Positions 29,213 to 37,193 of a DNA stretch of 58,191 nt are shown piece after piece. Both the position numbers and the translations under genes were made by a program. Source of the stretch: Ruminiclostridium cellobioparum subsp. termitidis CT1112 (lineage in GTDB: Bacteria > Bacillota > Clostridia > Acetivibrionales > DSM-1351); contig NZ_AORV01000007.1 in NCBI RefSeq assembly GCF_000350485.1, positions 1-58,191 on the forward strand, given 5' to 3'. Numbering within the stretch: position 1 is the first letter of the stretch; each line of letters opens with the position of its first letter. A model generated the notes under the pieces. The model saw only the letters and a program-made list of their open reading frames with translations, was not told the DNA's origin and made no database searches.

Positions 29213-32029
29213 CTAGATAACCACTTCAACAGTAATTATTTTATTGCTCTCCGCTTCTATGAACAGTTCACCGGTTTTGAGCTGCAGCCCGGTTATACGT
29301 TCCTCATCAAGGTTGGTTATAAAGGCTTCTTTTATCTTTGCCGCAAGTTTTATTTTTCCTGACAGTGCTTCATCAGTTGGATTAAATAGCCGCAAAATAT
29401 ATGAATTTCTGTCCTCAGCCTTCTTAAAGGCTGATAATATCAAATTTTCAGGTTCAACTGAAAGAAAACCCAGCTTTTCGGGCAAAGTGCCCGCAGTACT
29501 TCCTGAAATCTGATACATTGCAACAGGAACATTAAGCTTTTCCGCTTCACCGTATACATCGGCCTGCTTCCAACCACCCTCATGGGGATAGATTGAATAT
29601 TCAAACTCCATGGTTCTAAGCAGCTGGCTTCCATCCTTTCCGGGGAAGACTCCCACTGCCTCCCACCAGGTGACTATCATATTCCCCATTGCTCTAAACA
29701 ATGTCAGGTACAAGGTATTTTTTTCATCCTCCCTGAGCTCATATTCGGTAAGAGAATTATTCAGAAGGGCTATACCCCTTACACTATCATTTACATCCAC
29801 AAAGGACTGCATGGGCAAAGTCTGCATCTCAGGCCAATACCTCCCGTCTTTTCCCCTTACGGGAGCACCCGGTCTGTGATCTACGGCAAAATGCCCTGCG
29901 GCAGCCGCATACTCCGCTTTAATCCCTGTTGGGAACGCGACCCTCAACCTGTGATTTTTTACATTATTTTTTATGATCGTCTTTATATCCACTCTCTTTG
30001 AAGCTTTCTTGAGAGTTATACGGGATACTATCTTTAATATTTCCGTCTCATCACTGCGCTTACTCTCTCCCCTGATGCCATACATGGCTTCATGACCATA
30101 TGCAGGCAGCTCCATGGAATATTCCACAGCGATGGTTGCGGACAGGGGGCCGTTGTCCTCGCACCAGGTTTGGACCCTGCCTGTAAGGCTTGTATAGGTT
30201 TTATCGTTATACGGAGCATAATAGGCCCAATAGTTTCCAATGTCCCCTGAATCCTCAAAGTAATGGAGCCCATTATATTCTATTCCGCTTTTTTTATCAT
30301 TTACCTTTAATGTTCCGTTTGAGTTTATTTCAACTCTGAGATATTCATTCTCAAGTACATTATCGGTATGGGATATATACTCTCCGGTACTTTTTCTCAT
30401 TTCCAGCCAATAAAAATGATTTCTTTTAAAATTGCTCTCAGGAATAAATTTAATGACCTTATAGCCCATAGCCGGTATAACACCTGTATTGACATAACAT
30501 ATGTGCCGGTCTGTAAAATATGGCCATGGTCTGGCTTCAACATCATGTACGGGATAAGATTTTTCATCCCTTGAAATTTCCTGTATCCCAATGTCGTTGC
30601 CGTCACTGTCAATGGCTTTCAGATTCCAGATGCTTTCACTTTGAGGGGTACAGATGCAGGCTTTTATAATATCACTTACCGGCCTCGGATGAGGATTGAA
30701 AACAACTAAAAGCGCATCCTTTTCATTATGCCGTGACAGGTCTATCAGCTTGATGATCTCTGAAGCCGCCTTATCATAAATCACGTTCCCCATCTCAAGT
30801 GCCTGATTCAGTCTATGTTCAACGTCATCTGCAGTCTTATCCTGAGTCACCCCGTTAATGGAATCATGAGGGTGAGCTTCAAGGGCGTACTTCCATGCCC
30901 TATCCAGGAAGCCTTTCGGATAGCTCTTTCCCATTATGCCGGCGATAACCGAAAGCGGCTCCGCTTTATGTATCAGTACATTTTGAACTTTTTTATTAAG
31001 CTGTTTAAGGTAAATCCTTGATGCAAGGGCATTGCCCGAACAATCACAGGCCGGTCCGTCCCTCAGCTCACCTTTTATTGTACGAAGCTGTTTTAAATCC
31101 ACCAGCTCGTGAATCTTCCGGGCATACTCCTCCAATCCGGTGTTTATGAACTGTATATTTCCGTCTATTTTATTTAAAGCTTTTATCATCTCTGTCATTT
31201 CAGGGTGGGGAGTGGAGAAGTCGGTGCCATTCAAAAGCAGCCGGTGTGTTTTAAGTACAGTTTCCCCGGCCGCTTCCCAGGCATCTTCAAGCCCCTTTTT
31301 CAGCAATGCCGGATCGAAGTCCTTTTTGGATTCAAGCATAAAAAAATCTTCGTCACAATTTCCGGAGTCTGCATTGTGTACTGCAAGCCCCGATAGGCCC
31401 GGACTATACTTGTATTCGCTGCTAAGGCAGTTTATGCCATATTTCGCATACAGATATGTGTTGAAATAAAAGTTCCCCCTTGCATGCTTTCCAAGCCTGC
31501 TTGTCAAAACCTTGGTGCCGTCGGGTGCTTCCCACAGGAATTCGCTTTCGGGAGCTCTTTCTTCGGATACCTTTTTGGCACAAATTATGAAATCCATACC
31601 AAAGCCCTTGTATATCTGGGGAAATTGTGCGGTCTGCCCCCATCCGAAGGAGTTGTAGCCAACCTTTAAAGGATCGCCGTATTTTTTTGATACCCTGATA
31701 CCTTTGAGAAGATTTCTTACCAGGCTTTCCCCGTCCAGCGGATACAGGTCGGGAAGCGTATACCAGGGTCCCACTGCGATACGTCCATCCCGGATATATT
31801 TTTTTACTTTTTCTCCATCCTCAGGCCTGACCTCCAGATAATCTTCGATGGGTGCCACCTGTCCGTCCAGTAAAAAGCAATGATAGTCCTCATCGTTATC
31901 CAGAATTTCAATTAATTCCTCCATAAATTCCACAAGCAGCATCCTGTTTTTCCAGATAGGATACCGCCATTCCCTGTCCCAATGAGTATGAGGTATTATG
32001 TAGCCGATATTTTGTTCTTTTTTATTCAT
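29213..32029 (-). CDS. GH38 alpha-mannosidase-like protein, nucleophile Asp replaced by Asn
   Basis: A 938-residue cytoplasmic protein of glycoside hydrolase family 38, a zinc-dependent retaining family that removes alpha-mannosyl residues. The N-terminal catalytic domain starts IIPHTHWDREW, giving the HxD zinc ligands His16 and Asp18. LLDGQ (54-58), GPWYTLPD (87-94) and GESLVRN (100-106) follow. AHPHDSINGVTQD (385-397) supplies the later zinc His. The central and C-terminal beta domains run to the end at normal length. The nucleophile motif, expected as DSFG, reads NSFG at 126-129 (codon AAC at 31652-31654), so activity is uncertain. GGAGG lies eight bases before the ATG. It follows a HAD gene and precedes an esterase in the same operon. 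Confidence 0.92.
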   Translation of the reverse strand: MNKKEQNIGYIIPHTHWDREWRYPIWKNRMLLVEFMEELIEILDNDEDYHCFLLDGQVAPIEDYLEVRPEDGEKVKKYIRDGRIAVGPWYTLPDLYPLDGESLVRNLLKGIRVSKKYGDPLKVGYNSFGWGQTAQFPQIYKGFGMDFIICAKKVSEERAPESEFLWEAPDGTKVLTSRLGKHARGNFYFNTYLYAKYGINCLSSEYKYSPGLSGLAVHNADSGNCDEDFFMLESKKDFDPALLKKGLEDAWEAAGETVLKTHRLLLNGTDFSTPHPEMTEMIKALNKIDGNIQFINTGLEEYARKIHELVDLKQLRTIKGELRDGPACDCSGNALASRIYLKQLNKKVQNVLIHKAEPLSVIAGIMGKSYPKGFLDRAWKYALEAHPHDSINGVTQDKTADDVEHRLNQALEMGNVIYDKAASEIIKLIDLSRHNEKDALLVVFNPHPRPVSDIIKACICTPQSESIWNLKAIDSDGNDIGIQEISRDEKSYPVHDVEARPWPYFTDRHICYVNTGVIPAMGYKVIKFIPESNFKRNHFYWLEMRKSTGEYISHTDNVLENEYLRVEINSNGTLKVNDKKSGIEYNGLHYFEDSGDIGNYWAYYAPYNDKTYTSLTGRVQTWCEDNGPLSATIAVEYSMELPAYGHEAMYGIRGESKRSDETEILKIVSRITLKKASKRVDIKTIIKNNVKNHRLRVAFPTGIKAEYAAAAGHFAVDHRPGAPVRGKDGRYWPEMQTLPMQSFVDVNDSVRGIALLNNSLTEYELREDEKNTLYLTLFRAMGNMIVTWWEAVGVFPGKDGSQLLRTMEFEYSIYPHEGGWKQADVYGEAEKLNVPVAMYQISGSTAGTLPEKLGFLSVEPENLILSAFKKAEDRNSYILRLFNPTDEALSGKIKLAAKIKEAFITNLDEERITGLQLKTGELFIEAESNKIITVEVVI

Positions 32030-32059
32030 CCTGGTATCCTCCTACAGTTTCTATTTGAT

Positions 32060-32083
32060 AAATCAGGTTTTGGTTCCTGATTT
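32060..32083 (-). other. Stem-loop between HAD and mannosidase genes
   Basis: An 8-bp perfect stem AAATCAGG/CCTGATTT with an eight-base loop lies upstream of the mannosidase ribosome binding site. It is one of a series of hairpins in the gaps of this operon. Confidence 0.55.
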
Positions 32084-32112
32084 GCTTTTGCCGGCATATG
32101 TTACTTCCAAAA

Positions 32113-33108
32113 CTATTTTATTAATTTCATTATTTCGTCAAAGGACTTGCAGTAATAATCACAAAGTCCTTTTGTTCCGCTTTCAATGATATTTCCGCCC
32201 GATATGCCTACTGTGGTGAAACCGGCCAATCTTACCGAGCTGATGCCGGCACCGCTGTCTTCGATACCGATCACACTGTTTCTTTCCGAAAAATCAATAC
32301 CCAGTCCAACCCTGCATGTTTCAGCATAGAGCCAGGGATGCGGTTTCGGAGACAGCTCTCCCAGAGTGCCGGGGGTTCCTTTTCTCAAAGGATATCCTGC
32401 AGTGATTATGCAATCATAGAAGTCCGAAGGGTCACCCATTCCCAGGGTGTCAAAAGCCGAAAGTATCTCGGGATAAGCCTTCTCGTAAAGCCCCGAGGTT
32501 ACCAGTCCCAATTTAACATCCATGGCTTTCAATTCATACAGAAAATCCTTTATACCGGGAGAAGGTGTAAAAGCACCTTTCTTCCCCCTGCCCTTCATTA
32601 TCTCGCCCATCTCATGGTGAGTATGTTTAAAATAATAATTCCTTGCCTCCTCCAGACTCTTTTCAGGACAGTATTTGTTTAGGCAATACCTGAGATGTTC
32701 CGATACACTGTGTCCTGATACAAAAGGAATATCCTGATTTTCAAGTTCAAATTCAGGCTTGTCCAACAAGCTCGAAACAGTCTTTGATATGATCCATATC
32801 CAGAATTCCTCACTTCTGACTGTTGTTCCATCCAAATCCATAAGCACAGCCTTTACAGGCTTCCGGTATTTTACAGGCAGGACAGGATAATATGCCGGAT
32901 AGCCCATGCCGGAGCCGACATATGCAATAGTCCGGTCTTCAAAGACTATAAATTCAACCTTTTTGTCTCCGGTTGAAATAATACTTATCACCCCATCCTT
33001 ATTGACATTGTAGAAACCGTCACTGCATGCGTCCAAAAATATGAAGCCTGTTTCCTCACTTACTTCCCCCAGCCCGGGGATTATTTGTTTCCTATGGTTT
33101 TTCTCCAT
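32113..33108 (-). CDS. HAD-superfamily phosphatase with extra N-terminal domain
   Basis: A cytoplasmic hydrolase of 331 residues. From about residue 88 there is a HAD domain of the beta-phosphoglucomutase-like subclass: motif I LMDLDGTTVRSE with nucleophile Asp, motif II VTSGLYEK, the motif III Lys region, and motif IV GIEDSGAGISSVRLAG. The first 85 residues (IPGLGEVSEETGFIFLDAC and VYKDGVISIIST-like beta strands) are not part of the usual fold and are unrecognised. Start: ATG 33108 with AGGAGA upstream; the frame to 33186 has no ribosome binding site. Operon position suggests a sugar phosphate substrate, such as mannose or a disaccharide phosphate, but the sequence does not settle this. Confidence 0.85.
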   Translation of the reverse strand: MEKNHRKQIIPGLGEVSEETGFIFLDACSDGFYNVNKDGVISIISTGDKKVEFIVFEDRTIAYVGSGMGYPAYYPVLPVKYRKPVKAVLMDLDGTTVRSEEFWIWIISKTVSSLLDKPEFELENQDIPFVSGHSVSEHLRYCLNKYCPEKSLEEARNYYFKHTHHEMGEIMKGRGKKGAFTPSPGIKDFLYELKAMDVKLGLVTSGLYEKAYPEILSAFDTLGMGDPSDFYDCIITAGYPLRKGTPGTLGELSPKPHPWLYAETCRVGLGIDFSERNSVIGIEDSGAGISSVRLAGFTTVGISGGNIIESGTKGLCDYYCKSFDEIMKLIK

Positions 33109-33180
33109 CTGTATTCTCCTATATTTAATAAAACAGGGTATCAAAAAACTGTGCAATACTGATTTTAAAGCCCTATGTAA

Positions 33181-33273
33181 GTACAACCCATATCATTGGC
33201 TGACCCGGAAATAATAAATTGCAGGTTCCTGCAGATAATACGTCCGGGGCTGTCCAAGGATATGAGTTGGTAC
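33181..33273 (-). other. Long intercistronic inverted repeat between binding protein and HAD genes
   Basis: The arms 33181-33209 and 33243-33273 pair over about 29 bases with a few mismatches. Between them a second hairpin, TGCAGG/CCTGCA (33220-33233), forms. There is no T-run on the minus strand. It likely protects or delimits the upstream binding-protein mRNA. Confidence 0.65.
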
Positions 33274-33317
33274 TCGGTACTGCTTCCAAAATTAGTATTA
33301 TATTTTCATTGCCGCTT

Positions 33318-34880
33318 TTATCTCGTGGTTTTCCACCCGTCTATCTGCTTCTGAACTTCTGCTATGATCTTTTCCGAACCTGCACCCTTGAGTTTTTCAA
33401 GGAATTTCGGCAATGTAGTCTCCGGATCCACAGCACCTGTAAACAATCCGCCGTAGAATTCATCTACAACTGATGCAACCTGAGCCAGTTCATTCTTTAT
33501 AGGTTCAGGGTCAAGGTTGAATCCCAGAAGCTTGGAAACTGTTGCATTTTTGTTCATATCAGGTCCTACAGGATACCATTCCGGCTGAGCTTCACTTTGT
33601 CTGTAGGAATTGAACATATTTCCGTTTTCCCAGCCGCTTGCAAGCATATAGCCGCTGTTTTGCGTAAAGGTTGCCACATCACCGGCCAAAGTATAGTGTT
33701 TGCCTTCGATACCGTAGTTCATCATGTTGAAAAGTTTGGTATCCTTCTCATCGTAAAGCAGATTGTATAACATGATGCATCTTTCGGGATTTTTTGAAGT
33801 CTTGCTGATGCCTGTCATTGTTGCAATGATGGACGCTGTATTCATAAAGGTTTTTGACAGAGTCAGGGCTACCATTTCTTCGGCCTTAAGTCCCAATTTG
33901 CTGGAGACATTTGCCGCTGTGTCAGGATTTACAACTGTGGGAATTGATACTGTTTTCCCCGCCTTCTGATCGGGAGTAACATCCTTGAGCATTGGAGCTT
34001 CCTTCTTTATAATTCCTTTTAGATACCATTCATGCATCAGTTTCAGGTATTCTTTTGTTTCAGGGGCTTCAAAATAATTCATTACCTTTGTTGAATCATC
34101 ACTGATATATACTGCCGCCGGATTTTGTCTGCCAAGCAGTTCTATGCCCAGTGTGCTTGAGTATTCATTGAAAAAAATACCGCCGCTGTTGCTCTGTGCC
34201 ACTTCAAAAGGTACCAGTGCAGGATCTGCTGCATGAACTTTTTCGTAGAAGGCCGTCAGATCCTCAAGTTTCTTTACACTATTCAAATCAAGTCCGAACT
34301 GATCCACATATTTCTTCTGGAACAATATACCTGGGGTTCTTCCCAAAACCTGGGTATTTATTATTGCATATAGTTTGCCGTTGACCTTTGCTGCCGGCCA
34401 TGCAGTCTCGGGTACACCTTTTAAAATATTGGGCCCGTATTGCTTGAGCATGTCATCCGTTATTTCGGTAAATGCCCCTTTATTTACCAATGGCAGATAA
34501 GGAAGCGTTCCTCCGTCAGTCCATACCAGATCCATAGGCTCCGATGCGGCCATTTTTATCTGCATATTCTGTGCATAGCTGCCCCAATCAAGTATTGTCA
34601 GTTTTAATGCAGCATTTATTTTCTCTTTTGTTATCTTACTCATTTCCTCTGCGACAAGATTTACATCTGCCTGGGCTCCATTAGGGAAAAACCAGTTGAT
34701 TTCATAGGGTTCAAGCTGGGTATCCGGTGAAGCCGCGGCAGTTCCAGTACCGGAAGCCGCCTGGGAAGTACCCGGAGCTTCTGCAGATTTATCTGACGAC
34801 CCGCATGCTGATAAACCCATACTTAAGATCAAAGCAGACGACAGAATCAGTGATAATGATTTGATTTTTTTGCTTAACAT
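33318..34880 (-). CDS. LplA-type sugar-binding lipoprotein
   Basis: An extracellular solute-binding lipoprotein of 520 residues for a CUT1 oligosaccharide importer. Signal peptide MLSKKIKSLSLILSSALILSMGLSAC has lipobox LSAC, followed by a Ser/Ala/Gly-rich linker. The mature part matches the long LplA/YtcQ subclass: NWFFPNGAQADVNLVAEEM, INTQVLGRTPGI, SGWENGNMFNSYRQSE. GGAGG lies upstream of the ATG. It follows the two permease genes by 72 bases and is closely similar throughout to the protein at 37194-38717. The ligand is unknown; a mannosylated or acylated oligosaccharide is suggested by the downstream enzymes. Confidence 0.93.
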   Translation of the reverse strand: MLSKKIKSLSLILSSALILSMGLSACGSSDKSAEAPGTSQAASGTGTAAASPDTQLEPYEINWFFPNGAQADVNLVAEEMSKITKEKINAALKLTILDWGSYAQNMQIKMAASEPMDLVWTDGGTLPYLPLVNKGAFTEITDDMLKQYGPNILKGVPETAWPAAKVNGKLYAIINTQVLGRTPGILFQKKYVDQFGLDLNSVKKLEDLTAFYEKVHAADPALVPFEVAQSNSGGIFFNEYSSTLGIELLGRQNPAAVYISDDSTKVMNYFEAPETKEYLKLMHEWYLKGIIKKEAPMLKDVTPDQKAGKTVSIPTVVNPDTAANVSSKLGLKAEEMVALTLSKTFMNTASIIATMTGISKTSKNPERCIMLYNLLYDEKDTKLFNMMNYGIEGKHYTLAGDVATFTQNSGYMLASGWENGNMFNSYRQSEAQPEWYPVGPDMNKNATVSKLLGFNLDPEPIKNELAQVASVVDEFYGGLFTGAVDPETTLPKFLEKLKGAGSEKIIAEVQKQIDGWKTTR

Positions 34881-34909
34881 TTTATTTCCTCCTTTAATTT
34901 TTTTATCGT

Positions 34910-34924
34910 AACCCTTTCAGGGTT
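34910..34924 (-). other. Small stem-loop between permease and binding-protein genes
   Basis: A 6-bp stem AACCCT/AGGGTT with a three-base loop lies in the 72-base gap before the binding-protein gene. It is the smallest of the intercistronic hairpins of this operon. Confidence 0.4.
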
Positions 34925-34952
34925 GACAATCGCATTAACAGCTGCCATTTTA

Positions 34953-35834
34953 CTAACCTTTGACACTGCCCACAGTAAGCCCCTTGACAAAGTGTTTCTG
35001 GAAGAACGGAAAGAGTATCAGCATGGGTCCCGCTGCAATAACCGCCATTCCCATTCTCACCGACTCACTTGGAATATTGCTCATATTCACATTTAAGAGA
35101 GATGACATATTATTGAGAATGTAGCTTAAATTACTTAAGGTTCTGTACAGAAGAAACTGGAGCGGAATGAGACTTTCCTTGCTGATATAAAGCATTGCAA
35201 GCCACCAGTCGTTCCAATAGGCAAAGGCGTAGAACAGGCCTACTGTCGCTATGGCGGGCTTTGCCACAGGAAGGATTATTCTGACAAAGGTTTTGAATTC
35301 TCCTGCTCCGTCTATTTTTGCCGACTCGACTATCTCAAATGGAAGAGTTTCCATAAACCCCTTCATTATCATGGTGAACCAGGGGCTTATACTGTATGGT
35401 ATGATAAGACCCCAAATTGTATTTTGAACATGCAGCAGCTTTGTCATGACTATGTATGTCGGAACCAGTCCGCCATTGAAAAGCATTGTAAAAAACACGT
35501 AGAATGAAGTGGCTTTGCTGTACCTGTAGTCCTTTCTCGCCATTACATAGGCAAGGGTGGACGACAGTGCCAAACCAAGAGCTGTACCCAAAACCGTCAC
35601 CGTGACAGAAACCATATAGCCCGTGATTATAGGCCTGGGTACCTTGAAAATATACTTGTACCCTTCGAGTGTGAAGGATCTTGGGATAAGTGTATATCCG
35701 TACCTGGCTATTCCCGCATCAGTTGAGAAAGAAACTGAAATCAGGTAAACCAAAGGCAGCAGCGTTAAAACAGATATTATTGTCAATATGAATTTCATAA
35801 TTAAATTTAACTTATTACTTCGAAGCTTTTGCAT
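34953..35834 (-). CDS. Carbohydrate ABC transporter permease (LplC/YtcP type)
   Basis: A membrane permease of 293 residues with six transmembrane segments. The MalG-class EAA loop ESAKIDGAGEFKTFVRIILPVAKPAI, which contacts the ATPase, is around residue 190, and the C-terminal FFQKHFVKGLTVGSVKG is typical of the subclass. Start: ATG 35834 (MQKLRSNK) with GGAGGGGG seven bases upstream; the frame to 35858 was rejected. It pairs with the LplB-type permease just upstream. No ATPase gene is present in the operon, so a shared MsmX-type ATPase from elsewhere is expected. Confidence 0.93.
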   Translation of the reverse strand: MQKLRSNKLNLIMKFILTIISVLTLLPLVYLISVSFSTDAGIARYGYTLIPRSFTLEGYKYIFKVPRPIITGYMVSVTVTVLGTALGLALSSTLAYVMARKDYRYSKATSFYVFFTMLFNGGLVPTYIVMTKLLHVQNTIWGLIIPYSISPWFTMIMKGFMETLPFEIVESAKIDGAGEFKTFVRIILPVAKPAIATVGLFYAFAYWNDWWLAMLYISKESLIPLQFLLYRTLSNLSYILNNMSSLLNVNMSNIPSESVRMGMAVIAAGPMLILFPFFQKHFVKGLTVGSVKG

Positions 35835-35857
35835 AATCAGACCCCCTCCAGACATCA

Positions 35858-36778
35858 TTAAAATACTGCATTTTCCTTACTGACCTTTCTGATAAACAAA
35901 TTAGAACCAAGAACAAGCAGGAACCCTACAATGGACTGGTAGAAACCTGCAGCAGAAGCCATTCCCAGGTCTCCTATAACCCGGAGGGATCTGTAAACAT
36001 ATGTATCAATAACATCCGTCGTCGGAAGAAGAGCTCCCACCTCTCGTGGTACAAAGAAAAACAATCCAAAATCGGAGTAAAATATTTTACCGATGCTGAG
36101 AATCAACATAAGGATCACCAAAGGCTTTATAAGAGGTATTGTTATAGCTTTGGCCTGCTGGAACTTTGAGGCTCCGTCTATGGATGCCGCCTCATAGAAT
36201 GACGCATCAATCCCCAGCATTCCGGTATAAAATATAATGGTCAGATATCCTACGTTTTTCCACAAATATGAAGCCGTCAATATGACCGGCCAATATTTGG
36301 GATCTGAATACCAATCCACCGGAGCCATATTTAAACCCTTTAAAATTGAATTGATTACTCCGTAGTCAAAGCTTAAAAATCCATAGACAAGATATCCTAC
36401 AACAATCCATGATATGAAATAAGGAACAAATAAAACCGTCTGGAATACTTTAACACTTCTTTTATTCAGCTCGTTGAGCATAAGTGCCACAAAAACAGCA
36501 GCAGCAAAACTGAGAATTATAAAAGTACCATTAAGAAGAAGAGTATTTCTGGTGACCCTGAAAGCGTCCTGTGAAGTGAAGAAAAACTTGAAATTGTCCA
36601 GTCCCGCCCAGGGACTCCCCAGTATACCGTCATCAAAATTAAACCTTTTAAATGCTATTATCAATCCGAACATGGGAAGATAACAAACTATAAATAAAGC
36701 CAGCATTCCCGGCAATCCGATGAAAAATAAATCCTTGTTCTTCTTAAATTCCTTTAATTCTTTGGAGATAGAATTCAT
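35858..36778 (-). CDS. Carbohydrate ABC transporter permease (LplB/YteP type)
   Basis: A membrane permease of 306 residues with six transmembrane segments, of the MalF class. The EAA loop EAASIDGASKFQQAKAITIPLIKPLV lies near residue 195. FIGLPGMLALFIVCYLPMFG forms the first transmembrane segment, as in other YteP proteins. GGAAAGG precedes the ATG. It is the first gene of the operon that also holds the LplC permease, binding protein, HAD, GH38 and esterase genes. The regulatory region upstream holds four phased repeats. Confidence 0.93.
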   Translation of the reverse strand: MNSISKELKEFKKNKDLFFIGLPGMLALFIVCYLPMFGLIIAFKRFNFDDGILGSPWAGLDNFKFFFTSQDAFRVTRNTLLLNGTFIILSFAAAVFVALMLNELNKRSVKVFQTVLFVPYFISWIVVGYLVYGFLSFDYGVINSILKGLNMAPVDWYSDPKYWPVILTASYLWKNVGYLTIIFYTGMLGIDASFYEAASIDGASKFQQAKAITIPLIKPLVILMLILSIGKIFYSDFGLFFFVPREVGALLPTTDVIDTYVYRSLRVIGDLGMASAAGFYQSIVGFLLVLGSNLFIRKVSKENAVF

Positions 36779-36863
36779 TTATTCACTACCTTTCCTTTTT
36801 AAGTTGTTTACATAATTGTTGTGACTTAATGTGTGATTAATGGTTCATGTTTGCTGTGGCTTT

Positions 36864-36996
36864 ATTGTATAGTCTTGTAGAAATGAAAAATACTGTCCAT
36901 TTCAAGATTTACTTTCATATGAACTGTATATTTTTTTTGAACTGCTCAAGGGACTGTACTTTTATTTTTAATCAACTGAAAACTACTGTACTTTTT
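36864..36996 (-). promoter_or_regulatory. Four phased ACTGT repeats and -10 box upstream of the permease operon
   Basis: Copies of ACTGT begin at 36892, 36923, 36953 and 36985, spaced 31, 30 and 32 bases, close to three helical turns. The two distal copies share ACTGTACTTTT. A candidate -10 box TACAAT (minus strand, 36864-36869) lies so that the proximal copy falls on the -35 position. This fits an activator that binds several sites on one DNA face, such as the AraC-type regulator encoded at 38748-41144. Confidence 0.55.
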
Positions 36997-37065
36997 TGAT
37001 ATGAACAAGCTGTAAGCCTTATGATCACGGCATTCAAGGATTTATTCCCGCATCCGGAAAATACA

Positions 37066-37107
37066 ACAAAAAAAGCACTCGGTAAACCTGTTAAGGTTTC
37101 TGAATGC
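37066..37107 (-). terminator. Terminator after the second binding-protein gene
   Basis: A stem-loop with AAACCT/AGGTTT and outer GCA/TGC pairs is followed on the minus strand by T7. It separates the regulator-binding protein transcript from the permease operon, which therefore needs its own promoter. Confidence 0.75.
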
Positions 37108-37193
37108 CATATCATGTAATGTTATTTGTTTTTTACACTATCAATTGGTTCCCTGCAAATGGATCCGAATTGCATCCCTCCCTGAATTATATT

